Shown: positions 24,296 through 31,795 of the stretch, piece after piece
Layout of the letters: each line of letters begins with the position of its first letter
Numbering within the stretch: position 1 is the first letter of the stretch
Assembly: GCA_019359215.1 (NCBI GenBank)
Contig: JAHHHS010000080.1
Coordinates: 1-32,987 of the forward strand
Reading direction: 5' to 3'
Source: Nostoc indistinguendum CM1-VF10
GTDB lineage: Bacteria; Cyanobacteriota; Cyanobacteriia; Cyanobacteriales; Nostocaceae
DNA length: 32,987 nt
Program-made: the position numbers and the translations under genes
The notes under the pieces: generated by a model
Seen by the model: only the letters and a program-made list of their open reading frames with translations
The model's database searches: none
Told to the model about the DNA's origin: nothing

Positions 24296-24829
24296 TTAAT
24301 TCCCGACAAGTTTGCTGTTTTGTGAATAGTCTGTATAGCCTTGAATATTCTCTGGTTCAAATTGACGCACTATACGCGTAGCTTCGCGTGTTAAATTCCG
24401 ATTTCCAGTAACTACAATTAGGTATTTGCCTTCATTCAAACGGTTACGATAGGGTAAAGCATCGCCACTGCCAACTGTTAAGCCAACTCCTCGACCGATT
24501 AAAGTAGCGCCTAGCGCAGCAGATATCGCCCCTAAAATACCAGCAATAAGTTCATTGCCAAATCGAGTAATCTGGGGAAATATTTCAATTGCTGTGAGAT
24601 AGTTGAAGGCAGCACCTGCAACAAATCCAAAGGGCACAAGCCACCATAAGAGCCGAGTTGATTGTTTGCGGGCTTGCTTATCGGGATCAATTAATCCAAA
24701 TTCATCAGCACTTAAATAACCATTGCCCAAAATATTAATTTGTGAAGTTGGCAAACCTGCTTTTTCTAAAGCAGAGTAGGCGGCTTCTGCTTGTATTCGA
24801 TCTGGTAAAACTGCAACAAGGTAATTCAT
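24296..24829 (-). CDS. Glycine-rich two-helix membrane protein of general-stress type
   Basis: A 177-residue protein. I choose the ATG at 24829 (MNYLVAVLPDRIQAEAAYSA) because GAGGT lies just before it; the frame is open to 24904. The N-terminal 45 residues resemble the 'general stress protein 17M-like' fold, in which a small alpha/beta unit precedes a membrane part. Two hydrophobic spans follow (LLWWLVPFGFVAGAAFNYL and, after a loop, LIAGILGAISAALGATLIG), the second Gly/Ala-rich like a glycine zipper. The C-terminus (KYLIVVTGNRNLTREATRIV) mirrors the N-terminal unit. Likely an inner- or thylakoid-membrane stress protein; exact function is unknown. Confidence 0.75.
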   Translation of the reverse strand: MNYLVAVLPDRIQAEAAYSALEKAGLPTSQINILGNGYLSADEFGLIDPDKQARKQSTRLLWWLVPFGFVAGAAFNYLTAIEIFPQITRFGNELIAGILGAISAALGATLIGRGVGLTVGSGDALPYRNRLNEGKYLIVVTGNRNLTREATRIVRQFEPENIQGYTDYSQNSKLVGN

Positions 24830-25014
24830 AAGACCTCGATGAAAATATGAAAGAAGAGGTAAATAATATCTAGATACTTTATTGGCATCTACATACAAAT
24901 TCAAAAGCGATTAAAACTGATACTCGAACCTGATCTGAATCTAGACCAACATCCTGCTGAGAGTGAGTGTTAATCAGGGGGCATTGGGTTACTTGTCCCC
25001 TCATCTCCCTCATC

Positions 25015-26136
25015 TCATGTTTGCACTTGGCTTTGAGGTGGAAAGCCATGCTGGATTCTGCCTTCATCGCCATCAAACTTCATGGAGGTTTTGAAGAGTT
25101 CAAAACGCCCATCGGTGGCATATTGGACGCAGCGATCGCGCAACGCTTGCATTTCTTTTGCCTGCATCGGTTGGAAACCACGGGCGATCGCTAAATTTTG
25201 CCGCAGTACTTCCAGCGAATCAATACCGCTGACAAGTGTAGCGATCGGTAAACTCATGACATAGCGGATAGCTTCTTGGGGAGTCACGACACCTTTTTTC
25301 ACTGCATCAGCATTCCCACTGAGACTTTTCATGGCAATTACGGCAATTCCCCGTTTATTGAGTTCCGGTAGTACTTGCCGTTCAAAGCTTCTAAAACTAG
25401 CATCAAAGCAATTAAGCGGCAATTGTACCGCATCAAATGGGTAATTGTAGGAGAGCATTTTTAGATGAATAGCAGGGTCTTTGTGACCCGTAAAGCCAAC
25501 GAATCTGACTTTACCTTCTTTTTTTGCCTGATGCAGAGCTTCAATTGCCCCGTTAGCACGAAAAATTCTTTCTGGATCGTTGTCGTAAACAACTTCGTGG
25601 ATTTGCCACAAGTCTAGGTGGTCGGTTTTGAGACGACGTAGAGATTCTTCAAGTTGCTGCATTGCTACTTTGCGATCGCGTCCGTGGGTGCAAACCTTCG
25701 TCATCAAAAAAGCCTTGTCTCGTCGCCCTTGCAACGCCTCTCCCATCCACTCTTCACTACGATGCTTGTTATACTCCCAAGCGTTATCCATGAAAGTGAT
25801 GCCGTTGTCAATAGCTTCGTGAATGATGCGAATCGCTTCTTCTTTGCTCTTTGCTTGCCCTAAAGTTGCACCTCCAAGTGCGATCGCCGACACTTTTACC
25901 CCTGTTTTTCCCAGTGGACGGAGAGGAATCTCACCAGTATTTGTGCTGTTGGCTGGAGTTGCAGATAATGCTGGAACTTCTGCCGCTTCCACCTCAGAAT
26001 TCGCATTGAGGATGTGATCAGCAAAAACTGCCCCTGCGCCAGCACCGATAAAGCCTATTCCTTTTAAAAAATTTCGCCGCTTTATCTCTAAAGGTAGATA
26101 CTTTTGAGCAGAATTATCATCTTTTTTCTCTGTCAT
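25015..26136 (-). CDS. Tat-exported aldo/keto reductase
   Basis: A 373-residue oxidoreductase with a twin-arginine signal (KRRNFLKGIGFIGAGAGAVF, about residues 19-38), so it probably acts outside the cytoplasmic membrane. The reductase domain starts near residue 70 (LRPLGKTGVKVSAIALGGAT). The catalytic residues are Asp and Tyr in FMDNAWEYNKH, Lys in LMTKVCTHG, and His in LWQIHEV. The predicted NADPH-dependent activity is unusual for an exported protein and would need a folded, cofactor-loaded precursor, which the Tat route allows. It ends close to a pyrimidine-rich region and is separated by a palindrome from the next gene. Confidence 0.9.
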   Translation of the reverse strand: MTEKKDDNSAQKYLPLEIKRRNFLKGIGFIGAGAGAVFADHILNANSEVEAAEVPALSATPANSTNTGEIPLRPLGKTGVKVSAIALGGATLGQAKSKEEAIRIIHEAIDNGITFMDNAWEYNKHRSEEWMGEALQGRRDKAFLMTKVCTHGRDRKVAMQQLEESLRRLKTDHLDLWQIHEVVYDNDPERIFRANGAIEALHQAKKEGKVRFVGFTGHKDPAIHLKMLSYNYPFDAVQLPLNCFDASFRSFERQVLPELNKRGIAVIAMKSLSGNADAVKKGVVTPQEAIRYVMSLPIATLVSGIDSLEVLRQNLAIARGFQPMQAKEMQALRDRCVQYATDGRFELFKTSMKFDGDEGRIQHGFPPQSQVQT

Positions 26137-26202
26137 TGATTTTTCTTATATTAAAAATACTTAACCTTTGCCAATTTCGCCCACTAATTACACGTTTGAA
26201 AA

Positions 26203-26248
26203 TAATTAGTAACTAGTAATTTATTTTTTAATTACTAGTTACTAATTA
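26203..26248. repeat. Perfect 19-bp AT-rich palindrome
   Basis: TAATTAGTAACTAGTAATT (26203-26221) and its exact complement (26230-26248) enclose an 8-nt T-rich loop. The palindrome lies just beyond the stop codon (26256) of the minus-strand stress-protein gene and before the reductase gene. Related TAATTACTAATT motifs continue to 26260. It may be a terminator or a dispersed cyanobacterial palindrome. Confidence 0.55.
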
Positions 26249-26255
26249 CTAATTG

Positions 26256-26705
26256 CTAATTATTTAAATTAATTGTTTGTGGCTTGAAGCTGGATGCACT
26301 ATCCCAATAATTAATTTGGTTAATATTCACCTTAAGCAAAGCAATATCGGGTTCGTCCAGTCCTTTAGGAAACCAGGTTTGAAGTTCCGGCTTCCATAAC
26401 TCTCGCATTTTGTTGCGGTCTTTGACGAGTTGCGATATACCTGAGATAGAAACGTATCGCTGCTGTTCGGGTGACGTAAAACTAACATTTACCTGCTCAT
26501 GATGTTCAATCTCAGTCACCTTATGAGAACCAGCATAAGTAAAGAACCAGAGCGTGGGTTCAGAGTTAATTTCACCACTTTTTGACATCGGGTAACTATG
26601 TAAACTGCCATCATCATCGACTGTGGTAAACATACCATAATCAATATTTTTGATTAATTCATGCAGCTTTTTAATCTGTTGATCACGGTCTGTAGAAATT
26701 GCCAT
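26256..26705 (-). CDS. Pyridoxamine 5'-phosphate oxidase-fold general stress protein
   Basis: A 149-residue protein of the GSP26-type branch of the PNPOx-like split-barrel fold, which binds flavin or related cofactors. Family features are IDYGMFTTVDDDGSLHSYPM, LWFFTYAGSHKVTEIEHHEQ and RYVSISGISQLVKDRNKMRE. The ATG at 26705 is favoured by an AAGAG ribosome site 8 nt upstream; the GTG at 26714 would lie on top of it. No signal peptide is seen. A role in oxidative or general stress is inferred from the family. Confidence 0.85.
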   Translation of the reverse strand: MAISTDRDQQIKKLHELIKNIDYGMFTTVDDDGSLHSYPMSKSGEINSEPTLWFFTYAGSHKVTEIEHHEQVNVSFTSPEQQRYVSISGISQLVKDRNKMRELWKPELQTWFPKGLDEPDIALLKVNINQINYWDSASSFKPQTINLNN

Positions 26706-27311
26706 TTTTTGCACTCTTTTCTCTATTTGCTTTTCCTAGCCTGGGATTTTGATTACAACCAGGTTGAATGCTGGTAAAGTTATTTTTTAGTATTAACCTT
26801 TTTTGCTTTAATTGCGTGAGTCTACAGATGGAGTTATCGTAAAATTAGCTTTTTTAGTTATATCTATAGAGATATTGGTTGAGAGTGACTGTTCTGTGCA
26901 TACATAATTTTTAGGCATACAAAAGTGAGTTTTTGCTTACTTCTTTAGACGTAACTTTTATAAATTTTGAATTATATTCAAACTGCCTTTATAACTTTAG
27001 GGTGATGAATTTACAGCAATCTGAAATTGTTTGTGACAAAATAGGTAAACTAAAATTTAGCTTCTTTTTTAACCAGACTAATACTTACCAGCTAGAGCAT
27101 AATCCCTGTGAAAGCCTTTTTTTAGTTAAATGTCATTTTGTTTGCGGAAAACATTGAAATAAGCAAACTGGGATTTTGTTACTCAAAGATTATGTTAAAT
27201 TTGTACCCTCAGAATGAGCCTCTTCAACCTATAGTAGGAGTGTCATGTTCCATTAAGCGCCTAGTATGAAGAACTAGGAAATCAAATTGCAGTATATCTG
27301 CCTTTCAAATT
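26706..27311. other. AT-rich intergenic region
   Basis: About 600 bp between divergent genes. The open frames here are short, lack ribosome sites and have composition unlike proteins. A TAGGAG followed 4 nt later by ATG (27243-27247) opens a three-codon frame only. Nothing further can be supported. Confidence 0.35.
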
Positions 27312-27503
27312 ATGGACTGGAAGTACAAGTGGAAAAATGGTTATCGGCCAAGCCGAGATGAAGCGGCAAAAAATCCTCATTTGTTAGATGAGAGTCAGTT
27401 CAATAACGAGCAAGACCGAAAGCTAGCTGAAGAATCTGCAAGGAAGCATTTGGGTATACCAGCACCAACCTTAGACGAAGATAAGCCAATACTACCTCAT
27501 TAG
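27312..27503 (+). CDS. Small hypothetical hydrophilic protein
   Basis: A 63-residue protein rich in charged residues (MDWKYKWKNGYRPSRDEAAK and so on), ending in a Pro-rich tail (PAPTLDEDKPILPH). Its composition looks like a soluble, partly disordered small protein. No Shine-Dalgarno is evident. I do not recognise it, and it could still be a chance frame. Confidence 0.45.
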   Translation: MDWKYKWKNGYRPSRDEAAKNPHLLDESQFNNEQDRKLAEESARKHLGIPAPTLDEDKPILPH

Positions 27504-27564
27504 CTTTGCCTAACGAAAAAGCTTAATAACACTATTTCCAATAATCTTTGCAACAAATTGGCTG

Positions 27565-27590
27565 TAGGGGCGTCTAGTTGTACGTCCCTA
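27565..27590. repeat. Short hairpin between small genes
   Basis: TAGGGGCGT pairs with ACGTCCCTA (one G-T wobble) around an 8-nt loop, about 60 bp after the 27503 stop. GTAGGGGCG hairpins of this kind are commonly dispersed in Nostoc-type genomes; it may end the upstream transcript. Confidence 0.4.
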
Positions 27591-27684
27591 ATCATGTATT
27601 TGTAGCAGGAAGTTTGTAAAACAATATAACCTTTGGGTACTTTGTGCCTAAGTACACTCCGCACCATTATCAAAGTTAGACAAA

Positions 27685-28236
27685 ATGCAAATTTATCAAC
27701 TTATCAATCGATTAAACAATAGCAAATTCGGTAAGTTACTCACTCAAACAGTAGCTTTAGGCGTAGGTGCTATTGTTCTTCTTTCAAGCACTAATGCTAA
27801 TGCTGCTGAACAAGTTGTTTTAAGGTATGGTACTTTTCAGGGGCAAATATCTGTTAAAGAATTAACTCAGTTTACAGAAACTGGCAAGACTACCCCGACA
27901 TTAAGAGCTTATTTACAGGCGGCGCAACAAGACCCCGCAGTAGCTCGTAAGGCATTGAAAGCTTCGATAAAAGCCGATCCTGCCTTTTTAAATAGCTTAC
28001 TGTCTAGCTGGGCAGGGCCAGTTTTAGTTGACCAAATTGGTCAAGTAGTTCACCCTCCCGCAGGACAACTAGATCAGCAGGCACTGCGAACTGCTTTAAG
28101 TTCATCTATTGAACAAGATGGTGAAGTTACACTGCTTGGAGCCATTCAGAATTATCCAAATACTTCTGTTGAACTTAAAGGAGATCGTCTCATCGCTGTT
28201 TATAAACGCTTAAGCAATCTTGCAAAACTCTTATGA
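27685..28236 (+). CDS. Secreted stand-alone DUF1400 protein
   Basis: A 183-residue protein with a clear Sec signal peptide (hydrophobic ALGVGAIVLLSS, then TNANA-A as the cleavage site near residue 41). The mature part matches the pattern of DUF1400, usually the N-terminal domain of cyanobacterial alpha/beta hydrolases: VVLRYGTFQGQISVKELTQF, TGKTTPTLRAYL, LLSSWAGPVLVDQIGQVVHP. Here the hydrolase domain is absent, since the protein ends after about 140 mature residues and no hydrolase frame follows. Function is unknown; it may be a free regulatory or binding version of the domain. Confidence 0.8.
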   Translation: MQIYQLINRLNNSKFGKLLTQTVALGVGAIVLLSSTNANAAEQVVLRYGTFQGQISVKELTQFTETGKTTPTLRAYLQAAQQDPAVARKALKASIKADPAFLNSLLSSWAGPVLVDQIGQVVHPPAGQLDQQALRTALSSSIEQDGEVTLLGAIQNYPNTSVELKGDRLIAVYKRLSNLAKLL

Positions 28237-28404
28237 GGGTTATGTCATCAGATGATTGGTTTGGTGTTTCAATAGTCGTGAACTCTTAGTAATGATTAGG
28301 ATTAAGTTAATACTGATGAGTCTATCTTAGGGTTCATACTCTGTTACTTAGAAATTCCCTAACCTAAATGTAGAGTTTAGTTTAAAGATAGGGAAAAGAT
28401 TGCT

Positions 28405-28977
28405 ATGACAGCCGATGTTTCTAGAGATATTAAGAAGGATGTTAATGGGTCACTGATAAGTGGTGTTCTTTTGAGTATTTTCGGGGTTGTTGCGATCGCA
28501 GCGCCTAGTCTCTCGACTTTATTTACCGAGACTTGGATTGCAGTAATTTTGATTTTCGCCGGATTTACAAAACTAGTTTATGCTACTCAAACCCGCCACC
28601 AAGGAGGTTTTATTTGGAAACTTCTCTTAAGCGGACTTTATATCGCAACAGGTATAATGCTGTTTGTTTATCCTTATACAGGTATTCTCACACTAACTTT
28701 GTTGCTTGGCAGCTTTTTGCTGGCTGAAGGTACATTCGAGTTAATTCTGGCATTCAAGTTACGTCCGCAAAATAACTGGACATGGATACTAGGTGATGGC
28801 ATTATTACCCTAGTCTTAGGTGCAATGATTTGGTTCCAGTGGCCTTTCAATGCCCCCTGGCTTCTTGGCACACTAGTTGGTGTCAGCGTTATTTTCACCG
28901 GCGTTTCCCGCGTGATGCTATCGTTAAACGCGCGTTCTACCTCAAATCCTCCTGAGCAAGCTGCAAATCCTACTTAG
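28405..28977 (+). CDS. HdeD family membrane protein (DUF308)
   Basis: A 190-residue integral membrane protein with six hydrophobic spans in three pairs, for example LISGVLLSIFGVVAIAAP, WIAVILIFAGFTKLVYA, LLLSGLYIATGIMLFVYP and LLGTLVGVSVIFTGVSRVML. The repeated 'G...I..G......P......L......G' pattern is the DUF308/HdeD signature. E. coli HdeD helps survival of acid at high cell density; the cyanobacterial role is not established. The N- and C-termini are hydrophilic. It follows the DUF1400 gene on the same strand after 168 bp, and a strong G/C-rich hairpin lies downstream. Confidence 0.88.
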   Translation: MTADVSRDIKKDVNGSLISGVLLSIFGVVAIAAPSLSTLFTETWIAVILIFAGFTKLVYATQTRHQGGFIWKLLLSGLYIATGIMLFVYPYTGILTLTLLLGSFLLAEGTFELILAFKLRPQNNWTWILGDGIITLVLGAMIWFQWPFNAPWLLGTLVGVSVIFTGVSRVMLSLNARSTSNPPEQAANPT

Positions 28978-29003
28978 TACATAGAAGTGGGGGAAGAGGC
29001 AGG

Positions 29004-29049
29004 GGGGACAAGGGGTGAGAACTTGAAACAAGTCTTTCCCCTTGTCCCC
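29004..29049. terminator. G/C-rich hairpin after the hdeD-like gene
   Basis: GGGGACAAGGGG (29004-29015) and CCCCTTGTCCCC (29038-29049) are perfect complements. The interval also holds ACTTG / CAAGT around AAA, and AGAGG / CCTCT can extend the outside. It lies 27 bp after the stop and very likely ends transcription or stabilises the message. Confidence 0.6.
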
Positions 29050-29180
29050 AAGTCCTCTTACCCATGCCCAAATAAACTTGAGTAGTGAAAGTTTACTAAG
29101 ATATTGCAGCAGCGATCGCTCGGATATATTGCTAAATTAACTAAGGAATCAAAATCAAGGCCAGCTAGCTGCGATCAACA

Positions 29181-31265
29181 ATGGTATCTATTCCCTTCTC
29201 GGATATTCAAAACCATTGGGCACGCTTATTTATTACAGCCTTAGCCCAACGTGGTATTGTCAGTGGATTGCCTAACGGCACTTATCGTCCCGATAAGTCA
29301 CTCACTCGCGCTGAATTTGCCGCCATCATCGCGAAGGCATTCCCGACAGTTACCAAGAAACGGCAGTATATTCCCTTTGTTGATGTACCAACTGATTATT
29401 GGGCAGCCGCCGCCATTAAAAACGCTTACGAAAAAGCATTTATTAGCGGCTTTCCTGATAAAAGTTTCCGTTTTGCTAACCGAATTACAAGGGTAGAAGT
29501 TTTAGTTTCTTTAGTAGCAGGCTTAGAAATTGCCACCAAGGTAAAACCTGACCTCCTCTCAGCACTCCCACAAATTTATCAAGATTCTGTTCAGATTCCT
29601 GGGTATGGTATAAATCAGGTAGCTATTGCCACCAGAGCTGGATTGGTGGTTAGTTTTCCCAATATAAAATTACTCAGTCCCAATGTCGCAGCCACCCGTG
29701 CAGATGTGGCAGTGATTATTTATCAAGCTTTGGTGTATTTAGGTGAGGCAGAAAAAATTACCTCTAGTTACTTAGTGCAGCCGCCAACGCCTACACCAAC
29801 GCCGACACCTATACCAGTACCAACGCCCACACCAACGCCAACACCAACACCGACACCAACGCCCACACCTGTCGGTAGCGTTAAGGTAAATCATAGTCGG
29901 GAATTCCGGGGGGCATGGGTAGCGTCGGTGTGGTATAGTAATTGGCCTTCCAAGGCAGGACTTTCTGTTGCCCAACAAAAAGCTGAACTCAGCGAGATTA
30001 TTAGTAAATTACAAGCGCTAAACTTCAATGCCCTCATCTTCCAGGTGCGACCAGAGGGAGACGCTTTATATGAATCCCAATTAGAGCCTTGGAGTGCTTG
30101 GATTACAGGAACTCAGGGGAAAGCACCAGAACCATTTTATGATCCTTTAGCCTTTGCGATCGCAGAATGTCACAAGCGCAATATTGAACTTCATGCTTGG
30201 TTTAATCCCTACCGCGCTAGCACTTCCACCAACCCAGCTAAAACAGTCCGTCCCCACATAGCGGCTACCAATCCAGAAAGCGTTTATTTGTGGAAAACTC
30301 AACGCTGGATGGATCCAGGACTAAAAATAGTTCAAGATAGAGCTTACAACGTAATTCTTGATATAGTGAAGCGCTACGATGTTGATGGCATTCACTTAGA
30401 TGATTATTTCTATCCATATCCCATCGAGGGACAGTCTTTCCCCGATGACAAAACTTATGCTGCATATAAAGCAGCTGGTGGTACACTCAGCCTTGGCGAC
30501 TGGCGACGAGACAATGTTAACAAAATGGTACAGCGCCTTTGGCAGGGAATTAAAACAACCAAATCCGACGTAAAATTTGGTATCAGTCCCTTTGGGATTT
30601 ATCGCCCCGGACAACCAGCTGGTATTACTGGGTTGGATGCTTACAATGTGCTGTATGCTGACGCGAAGAAATGGTTAGAAGAAGGCTGGATTGATTATAT
30701 TGCCCCTCAACTTTACTGGCGTACAGACCAACCACAACAAAGTTATTCGGCGTTGCTACAGTGGTGGACACAGATAAATACAAAGCAAAGACACGTTTAC
30801 GCTGGTAACAATCTGACAGAACCAAGCAACAAAAGTCGAGAGAGTGATGAGATTGAAAAGCAGGTGAAAATTAGTCGTAGCCAAGCTGGACGGTTGTCAC
30901 TGGGGAATATCTTCTTTAATGTAGGTGTTTTGACACAAAATAGTCAAGGCATTGCTGATAAATTCCAAAGTCTGCTTTATAACAAACCTGCGCTAGCTCC
31001 AACTTTGTCTTGGCAAGATACAAAACCGCCCTCTCCACCTATTGAACTACAAGTTAATAACCGCAAACTAAGTTGGCAGCCTGGAGATAATCAGCCAGTT
31101 CGTTCCTGGACACTTTATCGGCAAACTGGCGATACTTGGACAATTCAGCAAATTTTGTCTGCTGGCACAACCTTCGCTACCGTCCAACAAGCGGGAACTT
31201 ATGCCGTGTGTGCGGTGGATAGATTGGCGAATGAGAGTCTAGGAACTGTTATTACAGTTAGTTAA
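29181..31265 (+). CDS. SLH-domain protein with a GHL10-type glycosidase-like domain
   Basis: A 694-residue protein. Three SLH repeats come first (about residues 1-55, 60-125 and 130-195: FSDIQNHWARLFITALAQRG, FVDVPTDYWAAAAIKNAYEK, then a divergent third). A Pro-Thr linker of about 35 residues follows (about 200-233, PTPTPTP repeats). The main domain starts with REFRGAWVASVWYSNWPS and continues with FQVRPEGDALY, LHAWFNPYRAST, VDGIHLDDYFYPYP and WIDYIAPQLYW, the pattern of GHL10/DUF187 family proteins, putative polysaccharide hydrolases. A short beta-rich C-terminal domain (about 615-694) looks fibronectin-like. SLH domains anchor proteins to the cell wall, yet no signal peptide is present: the frame upstream of the ATG is closed by stops. 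Substrate unknown. Confidence 0.9.
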   Translation: MVSIPFSDIQNHWARLFITALAQRGIVSGLPNGTYRPDKSLTRAEFAAIIAKAFPTVTKKRQYIPFVDVPTDYWAAAAIKNAYEKAFISGFPDKSFRFANRITRVEVLVSLVAGLEIATKVKPDLLSALPQIYQDSVQIPGYGINQVAIATRAGLVVSFPNIKLLSPNVAATRADVAVIIYQALVYLGEAEKITSSYLVQPPTPTPTPTPIPVPTPTPTPTPTPTPTPTPVGSVKVNHSREFRGAWVASVWYSNWPSKAGLSVAQQKAELSEIISKLQALNFNALIFQVRPEGDALYESQLEPWSAWITGTQGKAPEPFYDPLAFAIAECHKRNIELHAWFNPYRASTSTNPAKTVRPHIAATNPESVYLWKTQRWMDPGLKIVQDRAYNVILDIVKRYDVDGIHLDDYFYPYPIEGQSFPDDKTYAAYKAAGGTLSLGDWRRDNVNKMVQRLWQGIKTTKSDVKFGISPFGIYRPGQPAGITGLDAYNVLYADAKKWLEEGWIDYIAPQLYWRTDQPQQSYSALLQWWTQINTKQRHVYAGNNLTEPSNKSRESDEIEKQVKISRSQAGRLSLGNIFFNVGVLTQNSQGIADKFQSLLYNKPALAPTLSWQDTKPPSPPIELQVNNRKLSWQPGDNQPVRSWTLYRQTGDTWTIQQILSAGTTFATVQQAGTYAVCAVDRLANESLGTVITVS

Positions 31266-31795
31266 ACCAAAGTGCTATCTATGAGTGCGATCGCTGCGGT
31301 GGGCAATGCGTGTGTAGGCGCAGTCCGTTGTAGTCATCGCACCTATAACTCAACCAGTTAAGACCGATTGGATAGTCAGCTTTTGCTGATTGCTAACTTA
31401 TGTACAAGCCAATTCCATAGTTCATGCATATTATGTTAAAAAACCATTGAACCGTAATGGCGATCGCTAATTGCGGCCTAATCTGGAGTTGATGCTTAAG
31501 TTATAGCCTTCACAGACTGGGCAGATGTATTTATTGGCGTTGCATAATTGCGGAATGATTTAGCAACTTCCAATCGGATTGCTATATTAACGAGAACTGA
31601 ATTTGCCACAATTCATGATGCCTATTGGGAAATTGAAAGTTTTCACATATATAGCCATCAAGCAAGTATGTGGTATTTATACATTCAGTTTTGAGAGACA
31701 GCCACGCAATTAAAACACACATATTTTGTTCGTTTCAAGCATTTGTTAGTTTGGAGTTAATGCGCTATCAAAATACAATTTATAATTAATATGAA
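31266..31795. other. Intergenic region before the exporter gene
   Basis: About 530 bp with HIP1-like sites and AT-rich sequence. I see no gene or structured RNA. It should contain the promoter of the exporter at the right edge. Confidence 0.35.
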
